Assembly: GCA_022510545.1 (NCBI GenBank)
Contig: JAFLTG010000003.1
Location: 4,662-68,661 of the forward strand
Source of the DNA: Lachnospiraceae bacterium
Lineage (GTDB): Bacteria > Bacillota > Clostridia > Lachnospirales > Lachnospiraceae
Direction: 5' to 3'
Length of the DNA stretch: 64,000 bases
The translations under genes were made by a program, and so were the position numbers. Every line of letters begins with the position of its first letter. Within the stretch, counting starts at the first letter, position 1. The notes under the pieces were generated by a model that saw only the letters and a program-made list of their open reading frames with translations, did not search any database and was not told the origin of the DNA. Positions 1 through 10,305 of the stretch are shown here, piece after piece.

Positions 1-15
1 GTATGGAGGAACAAT

Positions 16-774
16 ATGTTTTCATATGAGGATTACAGGGAAATAATCAGGATAATACAGTCTACCGGCAGGCATATGAATTATTCGCAGGCGCTTGGGA
101 AGGATAAATTCATAATCATGCGCCATGACGTGGAGTACAGTGTTGAAAGAGCATATGAACTTGCAAGGGTAGAGCAGAGCATGGACTTTGTTTCAACTTA
201 CTTTTTCCAGTGGACAAACAATTCCTATAATATTCTTTCAAGAAGAAATATGGATATGATCAAGGATATGCATGAGAGAGGTCAGCATATCGGATTGCAT
301 TTTGCATTGAACGGAATGACAGATATGTCAGAAATTCGCAAGCGTATTAAAAAAGAAATGGATATTTTAAGTGAAATGTTTGGTTTTGCCATTAAGGAGT
401 TTTCCATACATAGGCCTTCTAAGGATGTACTACGGGAAAATATCAAACTGGATGGGATTATCAATGCCTATCAGGATGATTTCTTTACTTTTGCGGAGAA
501 TATAACGGAAGATACACCTGTTGAAATAAAATATATGTCGGATGCCAATCATATCTGGAGGTATGGCTATCCGGACGAAAACAATATCAAGCGTTATGAT
601 AAAGTCCAGATACTTACCCATCCTTTTGCCTGGTGTAAGGAAGGGTACAATAACTTTAATAATTACAGAGCTCTGGTGCAGGAGAAATATAAGGAGCTTA
701 TTGATTCTATTGACCAGGAGTGTAAGGATTTCGGAGAGTACAGGGACTATTTTATTGAGAAGTATCAGAGGTAA
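16..774 (+). CDS. Polysaccharide deacetylase-like (NodB-fold) protein
   Basis: Motifs IMRHDVEYS, HIGLHF, SIHRPS and ILTHPFAW resemble the catalytic blocks of the polysaccharide deacetylase fold; complete ORF. Confidence 0.65.
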   Translation: MFSYEDYREIIRIIQSTGRHMNYSQALGKDKFIIMRHDVEYSVERAYELARVEQSMDFVSTYFFQWTNNSYNILSRRNMDMIKDMHERGQHIGLHFALNGMTDMSEIRKRIKKEMDILSEMFGFAIKEFSIHRPSKDVLRENIKLDGIINAYQDDFFTFAENITEDTPVEIKYMSDANHIWRYGYPDENNIKRYDKVQILTHPFAWCKEGYNNFNNYRALVQEKYKELIDSIDQECKDFGEYRDYFIEKYQR

Positions 775-839
775 GAACCCGACACGTCTCTATTGTAAGG
801 ACTATGTTGGATATTATTTTATGATTATGGAGATTGGCT

Positions 840-2759
840 ATGTGCGGTATCTGCGGCTTTGTCAGTAAAAATAGCATAAAGTTGGAACAGCTTAAGGCAA
901 TGAATGATACAATGTATCATAGAGGCCCGGACGACAGCGGGGAAGAAATCTATGATATGCATGGCGGATATCAGGTCGGATTTGCACAGAGAAGATTGTC
1001 GATTCTGGATTTATCAAGTCTTGGTCATCAACCTATGCATTCCGCTGATAAAAGAGTCACTGTAGTTTATAACGGAGAAATCTATAATTATCGTGAAATA
1101 AGAGAAGAGCTGTCGGATTATCGTTTTGTTTCTAACTGCGATACGGAAGTGATCATTGCAGCATATCTGAAATGGGGCATAGACTGTGTTCAAAAGTTTA
1201 ACGGTATGTTTGCGATTGCTCTTTATGACAGGGAAAGTAATGAAATATATTTAATCAGGGACAGAATCGGCAAAAAACCGCTCTATTACTGGCAGCAGGC
1301 GGATAATCTGGTTTTTGCCTCCGAGTTAAAGCCTATTATGACGTTTCCGGATTTTCCAAAGGAAATAAGAAGAGGAGTATTATCCCGTTATTTATATCAT
1401 CAGTATATTAACGCTCCGGATACTATTTTTAAAGATGTCTATAAATTGGAACCCGGTGCAATCCTGCGGTTTAGGGCAGGTGAGATCAATGTATGGAAGT
1501 ATTGGGATATAAAGCAGGTATACGGCAGGCAGATTGCCAATCCCATAAGAAGTTACGATGAGGCAAAAGAGGGGTTAAAAGAGCTGTTAAAACAATCCGT
1601 GGCGGCACGTATGATCTCCGATGTGCCGTTGGGAGCTTTTTTAAGCGGAGGCTATGATTCTTCACTGGTTACGGCCATTGCACAGGACTGTTCTGATATG
1701 CCGGTAAAAACTTTTTCCATAGGCTTCAATGAAGAAAAATATAATGAAGCAAAGTATGCCAAAGCGGTGGCTGAATATCTTGGAACGAACCATACGGAAT
1801 TGTATATTGACGAAAAGGAAATGTTTGCGCTGGTGGAAAGCATCCCGAAGTATTATGACGAACCTTTTGCGGACAGCTCGCAGATTGCGACTATGCTTGT
1901 GTCTGAACTGGCAAGGCGTCATGTGACTGTGGCACTGTCAGGAGACGGGGGCGATGAATTTTTCTGCGGTTACAATGTATATGAAAATGTAAAACAGGCA
2001 CAGCAGTTGGACGTGCTTGGAGCGATGGTACATGGAATCTGCAATATGCCGGGATTTAAGCAGCTTAGAATGGAAGAACGGCTTCCCTTTAAGGTACGTG
2101 TGATTGCGGGAAACCGTGAGAAAGAATCTAAGACGCAGTTTGGCTCGGGGAGTTATATTGAAAAAGCCACGAGAATGGTTAAGTATGTCAGCTCAGGCTC
2201 TGACAATCCGGATGAAGGCAAACGCCTGCCCGTGCATTATTTAATAGAAAGCGGATATAACGTAAAAGACTGGCAGATTCGCAGAATGCTGCTTGATATG
2301 GATACCTACCTGCCGGGAGATATTCTTTGTAAAGTGGATAGAGCATCTATGAAATATTCCCTTGAGTCAAGATGTCCTATTCTGGATAAGGATGTAATGG
2401 AGTTTTCATATCGTATTCCGCATGAGTTCAAATATAAAAACGGAGATAAGAAACATATATTAAAGGATATTGCCTATGATTATATTCCAAAAGAGTTGTT
2501 GGACAGACCTAAAGTAGGCTTTGGCGTTCCTCTGGATAAATGGCTTCGCGGTCCTCTGCAAGAACAGTTATTAGATTACAGTAGTTATGATTACCTTAAC
2601 AGACAAGGTATTTTCGATGCCGGATATGTTTCCGATATGATAGGCTCCTATATAATAACAGGTGATGCAGGTCCGGCTACGGGAGCAAATTATTCCAAAC
2701 TGGCCTGGTCATTTTTTGTATTCCAGCAATGGTATCAGCACTATTGTGAGACTTTTTAA
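840..2759 (+). CDS. asnB: Asparagine synthase (glutamine-hydrolysing), AsnB family
   Basis: N-terminal MCGICGF Ntn-glutaminase motif, RGPDDSG, YNGEIYNY, LSGGYDSS (PP-loop), SGDGGDE. Start moved to ATG 840 so that Cys2 becomes the N-terminal nucleophile (track uses TTG 834). Confidence 0.93.
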   Translation: MCGICGFVSKNSIKLEQLKAMNDTMYHRGPDDSGEEIYDMHGGYQVGFAQRRLSILDLSSLGHQPMHSADKRVTVVYNGEIYNYREIREELSDYRFVSNCDTEVIIAAYLKWGIDCVQKFNGMFAIALYDRESNEIYLIRDRIGKKPLYYWQQADNLVFASELKPIMTFPDFPKEIRRGVLSRYLYHQYINAPDTIFKDVYKLEPGAILRFRAGEINVWKYWDIKQVYGRQIANPIRSYDEAKEGLKELLKQSVAARMISDVPLGAFLSGGYDSSLVTAIAQDCSDMPVKTFSIGFNEEKYNEAKYAKAVAEYLGTNHTELYIDEKEMFALVESIPKYYDEPFADSSQIATMLVSELARRHVTVALSGDGGDEFFCGYNVYENVKQAQQLDVLGAMVHGICNMPGFKQLRMEERLPFKVRVIAGNREKESKTQFGSGSYIEKATRMVKYVSSGSDNPDEGKRLPVHYLIESGYNVKDWQIRRMLLDMDTYLPGDILCKVDRASMKYSLESRCPILDKDVMEFSYRIPHEFKYKNGDKKHILKDIAYDYIPKELLDRPKVGFGVPLDKWLRGPLQEQLLDYSSYDYLNRQGIFDAGYVSDMIGSYIITGDAGPATGANYSKLAWSFFVFQQWYQHYCETF

Positions 2760-2782
2760 GACTTTTTTATTTTGAGGGGAAT

Positions 2783-3955
2783 ATGAGTAAAAAATTAAAT
2801 CCTAATTTAACTAATGTAAATGCTCAAAATGAATTAAATAATCCCAATAATGCGATAAATAACAACCGTACTGCAAGAAAAATTGCATTTTATATTGGCT
2901 CTTTAAATAAGGGTGGAGCAGAGAGAGTCTTTGTAAATCTGGCTGAATACTTCCTGAGTCAGGGTTATCAAGTCATTATGGTGACGCAATATAAAAAGAA
3001 AGACGAATATACACTTGATAATAATATTAAGAGAATAATATCTGACATAACACCGCAGGAAACTACAAAAAGCAGAATAATAAATTTTTACCGCCGTATG
3101 CACAAACTTCGCGGCATATGGGTGGCTGAGAAACCTGACCTGGTTCTTACCTGTGTCGGAAAGAATAACTTCATGACAGTAGTTACAACAATGTTTACAA
3201 AGACTAAAGCCGTTGTTTCGGTAGTCGGTGAGGCCAAGGAAGAATATCCTAACCTATTGATGAAAGCATTGGCAGAACTTTTATTTCCATGCGCAGCAGG
3301 TGTTATTTTACAAACAGAACGTTCAAAGAGCTTTTTTTCAAGAAGAGTTAGAAAGAAGGCAGTTGTTTTACCCAACTCCCTGAATCCATTATTTATCAGG
3401 CAGAGATTTGAGGGAGAGAGGGAGAAACGGATTGTTTCGGTAGGAAGACTGGATGCTAATAAAAATCATGAGATGATTATCAGGGCTTTTGCCAAAATCC
3501 TTGAAAAGCACCCTGAATACACGCTGACTATCTATGGGGAAGGGGAACTGCGGGAATATTTACAGAAACTGATTCTTGTGCTCAAACTGGAAGAAAAAGT
3601 ATTTCTTCCGGGCATCATTCCGGATGTGGCTGAAAAGATAGAAAAGGCATCATTGTTTTTGTTGACCTCTTATTCGGAAGGGGTATCCAATGCTTTAATA
3701 GAGGCATTGGCCTTAGGACTTCCTGTGATTGCAACGGACGTTCCCAGCGGAGGAACGGTAGAATTAATAGAGCATGGTAAAAGCGGATTGATTATACCCG
3801 TTGGGGATCAGGCAGCACTTGAGGAAGCAATGGACAGACTTTTATCGGACGCCGGCCTGGCAGATGGGCTTGGCAGGGAAGCGTATAAGATACAGGAGAG
3901 GCTTGCTCCTGAGCGGGTAAATGCGCTATGGAAGGCATATTTTGAAAGTGTATGA
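2783..3955 (+). CDS. Glycosyltransferase family 4 protein
   Basis: GSLNKGGAERVF, VGRLDANKNHEMIIRAF and EGVSNALIEALALGLPVIATDVPSGG are typical GT4 blocks; Asn-rich N-terminal extension. Confidence 0.9.
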   Translation: MSKKLNPNLTNVNAQNELNNPNNAINNNRTARKIAFYIGSLNKGGAERVFVNLAEYFLSQGYQVIMVTQYKKKDEYTLDNNIKRIISDITPQETTKSRIINFYRRMHKLRGIWVAEKPDLVLTCVGKNNFMTVVTTMFTKTKAVVSVVGEAKEEYPNLLMKALAELLFPCAAGVILQTERSKSFFSRRVRKKAVVLPNSLNPLFIRQRFEGEREKRIVSVGRLDANKNHEMIIRAFAKILEKHPEYTLTIYGEGELREYLQKLILVLKLEEKVFLPGIIPDVAEKIEKASLFLLTSYSEGVSNALIEALALGLPVIATDVPSGGTVELIEHGKSGLIIPVGDQAALEEAMDRLLSDAGLADGLGREAYKIQERLAPERVNALWKAYFESV

Positions 3956-3977
3956 ATGCAAATCCGGAGGAATAGAT

Positions 3978-5456
3978 ATGAAGACACAGGTTCATATTGA
4001 ACATATTTCTGATGCAGTTTATCCACAGTGGGATGAGCGTACATGCTATGCCCCATCCAAGGAATATCCTGAGTTTGCTTCTAAAAATACTGATATGGCG
4101 TTATCCCATGATAATCAAATATATGACATGGTTAGAAATACTCTGGCAGCGCTTGATATGGACAAGGAACACTTTGGATCTGATTGCTGGAATCCTTTTT
4201 CGGAATTCATTTCCAAGGGTGATACTGTTTTGGTTAAGCCTAATATGGTATGTCATGTCAATGGAGACCCCCGATATGGAATGGATTGTCTGGTGACTCA
4301 TCCTGCTATTGTCCGGAGCATAATAGATTACGTTGCATTGGCACTGAATGGCAGTGGGAGGATTATTCTTGCAGATGCACCGGTGCAGAGCTGTGATTTT
4401 AAAATATTGGTACAGGAGCTGCATTATGACAAGATAGTGGATTATTTTCTTAAGCAGGGTATTTGCGTGGAGCTGGTGGATTTGCGCAAATTGCAGGGCG
4501 AAAATAAGGATTCCGCACAGGAAGCGGTTAATCTGACCGCCGCCGATGATGACGTGGAAATTATGCTGGGAAAAGACAGTGCCTTTTGTTTTAAAGAATA
4601 TAAAGATGTCACTGTGGAGAAGTTTCGTGTCACGAATTATCTGCCTGAACATATGGAAAAATATCATAAGGGAGATAAACATTCATATTCCGTTGCAAAG
4701 GCTGTTATTGAGGCAGATGTCATTATTAATCTTCCAAAGCCCAAAACACACCGTAAAGCGGGATTAACAGCATCTTTAAAGAATATGGTCGGCTGCGTGG
4801 CAAGAAAAGAATGTCTGCCTCATCACACCAAGGGGAGCAAGATGGAACAGGGTGACGAATACTTAAAGCGCTCCTTTTTTAAAAAGTGCAGAACAGAGCT
4901 GGAAGAAAAAAGAGACCGATTGGAAGCAGCCGGAAGAAGAAAACAGAAACTATTTCCTATTCTGGGAGTTTTACTGTACAAAACTGCCCGTTTGATGCAG
5001 GCTGATGCATATACGGAAGGAAGCTGGTATGGGAATGATACGATATGGCGCACAATCTGCGATATTTGCAGAGTCGTTATGTATGCGGATAAAAAAGGGA
5101 TTATGACATCGGATTGTCAAAGGAGAATGTTTATTCTTGCAGATATGATCGTGGCGGGAGAGGGAGAGGGTCCTTTGTGTCCGCAGCCCAAACCTTTAGG
5201 CATATTAGTCGGGGGCTGGGAACAGATTGCGGTAGATACTGCCATATCAGCGCTTATGGGATTTTCTGCAGAAAAGGTTCCGTCAATAGCCAATGCCGGT
5301 TCCGGTATCAATTATAAACTGCCGAAGAGTGATATAAAGGTATCTTCCAATCAATCTGTTTTTCATGATAAAAATATAACGGAAATCAGAAAATGGGCAG
5401 AGCCTTTTATTCCCACGTCCGGATGGTCGCAATGGCTGCAGGAGGAAACATTATGA
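3978..5456 (+). CDS. DUF362 domain-containing protein
   Basis: KPNMVCHVNGDPRYGMDCLVTHPAIVRSI and PKPKTHRKAGLTASLKNMVGCV match the DUF362 pattern; RBS ggagg just upstream of ATG 3978. Confidence 0.75.
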   Translation: MKTQVHIEHISDAVYPQWDERTCYAPSKEYPEFASKNTDMALSHDNQIYDMVRNTLAALDMDKEHFGSDCWNPFSEFISKGDTVLVKPNMVCHVNGDPRYGMDCLVTHPAIVRSIIDYVALALNGSGRIILADAPVQSCDFKILVQELHYDKIVDYFLKQGICVELVDLRKLQGENKDSAQEAVNLTAADDDVEIMLGKDSAFCFKEYKDVTVEKFRVTNYLPEHMEKYHKGDKHSYSVAKAVIEADVIINLPKPKTHRKAGLTASLKNMVGCVARKECLPHHTKGSKMEQGDEYLKRSFFKKCRTELEEKRDRLEAAGRRKQKLFPILGVLLYKTARLMQADAYTEGSWYGNDTIWRTICDICRVVMYADKKGIMTSDCQRRMFILADMIVAGEGEGPLCPQPKPLGILVGGWEQIAVDTAISALMGFSAEKVPSIANAGSGINYKLPKSDIKVSSNQSVFHDKNITEIRKWAEPFIPTSGWSQWLQEETL

Positions 5457-6493
5457 AAAAAATGCTGATAATTAAGGATATGAGAGATTGGTTCTGGTCA
5501 ACCTATCCCAATTGGACAACTCCGGTTTCACTGGATGTGGAATATATGAAAAAATATTTTGAGAAGATGGGATATCAGGTTGAAATAACGTCTTATCAGG
5601 ATTTTAATTTTTCAAAAGATTACTCCGGTTATGTTGTGCTATATTCGTCTGCAGAAGATTATTGCGGTGGTTCAAAAGCGTTTATGGAAGATGTGCTGAT
5701 GCATTTACATTATCAAAAAACACTTATGCTTCCGGAACTTCAATATTTCAGAGCGCATGACAATAAAGTCATGATGGAAATCTTAAGATACGACTTTAAA
5801 GATGCCGGATTAAAAACCATATCTTCCAGCATATGGCCGTCTTTGGAAGCATTAAAAGAAGCTCCGCCTAAAGAGTATCCTGTCATCATAAAAAGAGCGG
5901 CCGGAGCAGGCGGTGAAGGAGTGTTTTTGGCGCGGAATGAAAAGGAATTGTATAAATATGCGGAAAAAGTGTCCCGGATGGCCGATTTGAAACTGTTTTA
6001 TTACTTGTCATGTGTTAATGTGAAACAAAGGCTGTTGGGGAAAAAGCCGGTTCTTATTCATAACACGAAATTTATCACTCAGAATTTTATTGAGGGTTTG
6101 AATGGCGATTATAAGGTGTTAGTTTTTGGCGAGCGTTATTTTGTATTACACCGTTTGAACAGAAAAGATGATTTTCGGGCCAGTGGCAGCGGAAATTTTA
6201 CAGATGATGATGCTAATGCCATAAAATCAGTTTTGGACTTTGCTAAACTTTGTACAAAAGAAATAGATTCGCCGTGGCTTTCCCTTGATATCTGCCACGA
6301 TGGGTCGGCCTGCCACCTGATAGAATTCCAATGTATTTTTTTCGGTTTCAAGGCAATGAGTATGTCAAAACAGCATTATGTACAAGAAAGTGGGCAGTGG
6401 AAAGTTATAGAAGGAACTGTCGTGCCGGAAGAAGAGTTTTGTGAAAGTGTGAGATACTATCTGGAAAATAAGAAAGGTATGGTTACTGAATGA
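5453..6493 (+). CDS. ATP-grasp-like protein
   Basis: PVIIKRAAGAGGEGVFLARN, QNFIEGLNGDYKVLVFGERYFVLHR and SLDICHDGSACHLIEFQ resemble an ATP-grasp core; starts at ATG overlapping the preceding stop (ATGA). Confidence 0.65.
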   Translation: MKKMLIIKDMRDWFWSTYPNWTTPVSLDVEYMKKYFEKMGYQVEITSYQDFNFSKDYSGYVVLYSSAEDYCGGSKAFMEDVLMHLHYQKTLMLPELQYFRAHDNKVMMEILRYDFKDAGLKTISSSIWPSLEALKEAPPKEYPVIIKRAAGAGGEGVFLARNEKELYKYAEKVSRMADLKLFYYLSCVNVKQRLLGKKPVLIHNTKFITQNFIEGLNGDYKVLVFGERYFVLHRLNRKDDFRASGSGNFTDDDANAIKSVLDFAKLCTKEIDSPWLSLDICHDGSACHLIEFQCIFFGFKAMSMSKQHYVQESGQWKVIEGTVVPEEEFCESVRYYLENKKGMVTE

Positions 6494-7572
6494 AAACTTT
6501 TATGCGGCACAAGCCTGCGCGTCTTCCACAAGAACAGCAAAGTGAGCTGATTTCCGTGATTGTTGCGGTTTATAATATAGAAGAATATGTGGAAAAATGT
6601 GTGCTTTCTATTTTGAAACAGAGCTACAGAAATCTGGAAATTATTTTAGTGGATGATGGTTCTACCGATGACAGCGGACATATCTGTGATAAATTGGCTA
6701 ATCAGGATCAACGTATCTGCGTACTCCATAAAGCAAACGGCGGTCTGGCTGATGCCAGAAATACAGGTCTTGCTGCCGCTAAGGGCAGCTTGATTGCGTT
6801 TGTGGACGGTGATGACTGGATTGATGAGGATATGTATGAAAAAATGTATTTGGAGCTTAGTGAACATGATGCAGATATAGCTGTCTGCAGGTATCGTCAG
6901 GTATATAGGGATAAAGTACAGGATGATTCTACGCAAAAAGTTATACTGTTTGAAGAGCAGGAAGCTCTGCAGTGCTATGTTGAAGAGCGGGATGAGTACA
7001 ATATTCAGAATGCGGCATGGAATAAGCTGTATAGAAAAGAAATACTGAAAGGTATGAAGTTTCCAACAGGCAGATGGTATGAAGATATGATGTTTACTAC
7101 CAGGGTTTTAAGCAGAGTCAAAAGCTGTGTTTACCTTGACAGTGCCTGTTATAATTATATAATAGACAGAGAGGGAAGTATTATGAATACACGGATCAAC
7201 CCTCGGATTTTTACTGATTTGATACCGGCATACCGAGAGAAAACCGAGTTTCTTAAGGAAATTGGAAGGCAGGATTTAGCTGATATTCATGATTACTTTA
7301 TTAATAAACGGCTGTTGATTTTTTATAATGAGATTAAAAAATCTGATAATCCTGAAAAAAGAAAATATTTAGACGAAATTACGTCTATAATTAATGAGGG
7401 ATTAGCGCAAAGCAGGAGCGATTTTGAACGGATTTACAATTGTAGTATTGCTAATCCCAATGAAAAAAGGAAGATGAACATCTTTTTAAAGTCGCCAAAA
7501 CTATATTGGTTTGTGATGCTTATAAACGAAGCATTTATTCTTCCTTTGAAGACCAGGAGTGCAGTACACTAA
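6490..7572 (+). CDS. Glycosyltransferase family 2 protein
   Basis: ISVIVAVYNIEEYVEKCVLSIL, EIILVDDGSTDDSG, ADARNTGL, FVDGDDWID. Confidence 0.93.
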   Translation: MKTFMRHKPARLPQEQQSELISVIVAVYNIEEYVEKCVLSILKQSYRNLEIILVDDGSTDDSGHICDKLANQDQRICVLHKANGGLADARNTGLAAAKGSLIAFVDGDDWIDEDMYEKMYLELSEHDADIAVCRYRQVYRDKVQDDSTQKVILFEEQEALQCYVEERDEYNIQNAAWNKLYRKEILKGMKFPTGRWYEDMMFTTRVLSRVKSCVYLDSACYNYIIDREGSIMNTRINPRIFTDLIPAYREKTEFLKEIGRQDLADIHDYFINKRLLIFYNEIKKSDNPEKRKYLDEITSIINEGLAQSRSDFERIYNCSIANPNEKRKMNIFLKSPKLYWFVMLINEAFILPLKTRSAVH

Positions 7573-7586
7573 AACGGAGGAACCCT

Positions 7587-8489
7587 ATGATTATCATCCA
7601 GATGATGGGGGGATTGGGAAACCAGATGTTCCAATATGCCCTTTACAGTCAGCTTAAAAGTATGGGAAAAGAAGTTAAAATGGATGATAGAGCCGGTTTC
7701 GTCGCAGATAAACAGCGTGATCCGGAGCTTGGTGTTTTCGGTATAGATTATATAAGGGCTACTGAAGATGAAATTATTAAGATGCGGGATGCCTCACTAA
7801 AGTTTACCGCAAGGGTTAGAAGGAAGCTGTTTGGCAGGAAAAATCACTCATATTTTGAGGAAAGCAGGGTTTTCCAGTCTAAGATATTTGGCTGGGATAA
7901 TATTTATCTGGAAGGTTACTGGCAGTCCGAGAAATATTTTAAGGACGTGGGGGAGCAGCTTAGGAAGGAGTTTTCACTTGAGCGTCTTAAAAATAACCCA
8001 GATCCAAACTACAGGCTTTCCCCGAAGTCGGAAAGTTATTTATGGAAAATAGAACAGACACAGTCGGTAAGTGTCCATGTCAGACGTGGTGACTATCTTT
8101 TGCCTCAAAATCAGGAATTATTTGGCAATATTTGTACGGATTATTATTATGAACAGGCAATGCAGGCAATTACTAAGAAATATCCGAACTGCATTTTTTA
8201 TATATTTACAAACGACTTGGAATGGTCATATCCGTGGCTTAAAAGGCGAATCGCTGGTAAGAATAAGATTATTCCGGTAGAAGTGCCAAGAGGCAGGGAC
8301 CATGAGGCACTTGTGCTTATGAGCAGGTGCAAGCATAATATTCTGGCCAACAGCAGTTTCAGCTGGTGGGCCTCTTATTTGAACGATAATCCCGGGAAAA
8401 TGGTGCTCGCACCTGAGAAATGGCTCAACGGCTGGGATTGCAGTGATATCTATAGACCTGATATGACCAAAATAAAATGTGAAAGTTAA
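7587..8489 (+). CDS. Alpha-1,2-fucosyltransferase-like, GT11
   Basis: MIIIQMMGGLGNQMFQYALY, SVHVRRGDYL, NSSFSWWASYLN; RBS cggagg before ATG 7587. Confidence 0.9.
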   Translation: MIIIQMMGGLGNQMFQYALYSQLKSMGKEVKMDDRAGFVADKQRDPELGVFGIDYIRATEDEIIKMRDASLKFTARVRRKLFGRKNHSYFEESRVFQSKIFGWDNIYLEGYWQSEKYFKDVGEQLRKEFSLERLKNNPDPNYRLSPKSESYLWKIEQTQSVSVHVRRGDYLLPQNQELFGNICTDYYYEQAMQAITKKYPNCIFYIFTNDLEWSYPWLKRRIAGKNKIIPVEVPRGRDHEALVLMSRCKHNILANSSFSWWASYLNDNPGKMVLAPEKWLNGWDCSDIYRPDMTKIKCES

Positions 8490-8503
8490 TTGGAGAAATA
8501 TAA

Positions 8504-10294
8504 ATGGAAAAGCAGGAACAGGCAGCCGGAAAGGTAACAATGCTGCAAAAAATAGCTTATCTGTTTGATAAAAAACAGAAGATACAATGTCTGGGACTTG
8601 GGGTTTTGATTCTGATAGGCGGTCTATTGGAGACCCTCGGAGTTTCAATGATGCTGCCGGTGGTTAACGCTATCATGGAGCCGGACAAGCTGATGCAGAA
8701 TGAAAAAGTTCAGAAAATTATGGACCTTTTAAATATTGAAACTGCCAATCAGCTTATTATGACAATGCTTGCGTCGCTGATCGTTCTTTTTGTTGTAAAA
8801 AATTTGTTTCTGCTGTTCCAGACCTATATTCAAAATACCTTTGTTACACGTAACAGAAACCGTATGATAAGCCGTGTGATGAGGGAGTTTTTAAGCAGAC
8901 CATATGAAGAATATCTGGGAGCTGACATACCAACGGTATTTCGTTTAACGGATAGTGATATTCCGAGTGCGTTTCAGCTTATTCTGGTATCTATCCAGCT
9001 GGTTACGGAAGTTGTGGTTTCTGCCTGTCTTTGCATTGTATTGCTTATTGTAAGTCCTTTTCTTGCATTGTTTATAGTTGCAATCTTTCTTGGAATGACA
9101 GTATTTTTATTTAAACTTTTAAAACCAAGATTGAATAAGATCGGAAGAAAAAATCAGGAGATTCAGTCCAGGATAGCCAAGTGGCGCATTCAGTCCATTT
9201 ACGGATTAAAAGACGTCAAAGTGCTTAACAGGGAAGAATTTTTCTTAAGGAATTATTATGAGAGCGGAAGCATCGGTGCAGATGTGGCAAGAAATTATGC
9301 GGTGCTGAATAATCTTCCAAGGCTGCTTATCGAGACGGTGTTTATGGTAAGTATACTGAGTTTTATTATGATCTATATAGCCGTCGGAGGAGATATGAAT
9401 TCCCTGTTCGGTCAGCTTACAGCCTTTGCCGTGGCGGCTATCCGTGTAATGCCCAGCGCGAACCGGATCAATACCTATATATCTGAAATATCCTATGCGC
9501 AGCCCTGTCTGGATTATCTTTATGAGAATCTGAATGAAAACATGAAGAAGGACGTAAACGGTAATGTTATAGGTCATATAAAAAAGAAGCTTAAGAAATT
9601 TGATAAAAAACTTACATTACAGGATAAGATAGTGTTAGATCACATTACCTTTGCATATCCGGGAACCGATAAGAATATTTTCACGGATGCCCATATGGAA
9701 GTAAAAAAGGGACAGTCGGTAGGCATTATGGGCCCATCCGGTGCAGGCAAATCCACTATTGTGGATATTCTGCTTGGACTGCTGCATGCAAGCGAGGGTA
9801 CGATTACCTGTGACGGAAAAAATATATTTGACAACTACGAATCGTGGCTGGCGCAGATAGGTTATATCCCGCAGTCCATATATCTGGTGGATGAGTCCAT
9901 AAGAGACAATATTGCATTCGGAATCGATGCTGATAAGATTGATGATAAAAGAATATGGGAAGTGCTGGAGGAAGCACAGCTTAAGGAATTTGTAGAAGAA
10001 TTACCGGAAGGTCTGGATACGACAATAGGTGACAGAGGTGTCAGATTGTCCGGCGGACAGAGGCAGCGTTTGGGAATTGCGCGTGCCCTGTACCATGATC
10101 CGGAGATTCTGGTTTTTGATGAAGCAACCTCGGCACTTGATAACGATACGGAAAAGGCGGTAATGGATGCGGTAAACAGTTTCCACGGAAGAAAAACTAT
10201 GATCATAATTGCGCATAGACTCAACACCATTGCGAAATGCGACGTTATTTATAAAGTAGAGGATGGGCGTATCAGTCCGGCAACACTTTCCTAA
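8504..10294 (+). CDS. ABC transporter (fused permease/ATPase), PglK/MsbA-like polysaccharide flippase
   Basis: N-terminal TM domain; Walker A GPSGAGKST, signature LSGGQRQR, Walker B ILVFDEATSALD. Confidence 0.9.
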   Translation: MEKQEQAAGKVTMLQKIAYLFDKKQKIQCLGLGVLILIGGLLETLGVSMMLPVVNAIMEPDKLMQNEKVQKIMDLLNIETANQLIMTMLASLIVLFVVKNLFLLFQTYIQNTFVTRNRNRMISRVMREFLSRPYEEYLGADIPTVFRLTDSDIPSAFQLILVSIQLVTEVVVSACLCIVLLIVSPFLALFIVAIFLGMTVFLFKLLKPRLNKIGRKNQEIQSRIAKWRIQSIYGLKDVKVLNREEFFLRNYYESGSIGADVARNYAVLNNLPRLLIETVFMVSILSFIMIYIAVGGDMNSLFGQLTAFAVAAIRVMPSANRINTYISEISYAQPCLDYLYENLNENMKKDVNGNVIGHIKKKLKKFDKKLTLQDKIVLDHITFAYPGTDKNIFTDAHMEVKKGQSVGIMGPSGAGKSTIVDILLGLLHASEGTITCDGKNIFDNYESWLAQIGYIPQSIYLVDESIRDNIAFGIDADKIDDKRIWEVLEEAQLKEFVEELPEGLDTTIGDRGVRLSGGQRQRLGIARALYHDPEILVFDEATSALDNDTEKAVMDAVNSFHGRKTMIIIAHRLNTIAKCDVIYKVEDGRISPATLS

Positions 10295-10305
10295 AAAAGA
10301 AAGGT

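Noticed and set aside
542-868. 108-aa + strand ORF overlapping the deacetylase-like and asnB genes
   Set aside because: Alternate frame of supported genes with no family motif.
2783-2880. Asn-rich N-terminus of the GT4 protein (LNPNLTNVNAQNELNNPNNAINNN) as a special domain
   Set aside because: Likely low-complexity disordered extension in an AT-rich genome; no repeat unit or motif to support a function.
4101-4682. 193-aa minus-strand ORF and the other minus-strand ORFs in the track
   Set aside because: They lie opposite well-supported + strand genes, show no recognisable motifs and have no convincing start context; treated as antisense-frame artefacts.
10030-10043. TGACAGAGGTGTCA in the first ABC gene (and identical 14-mer at 36858-36871)
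   Set aside because: It lies in the conserved GDRGVRLSGGQ motif of two paralogues, so shared ancestry explains it. Not counted in the nine independent palindromes.
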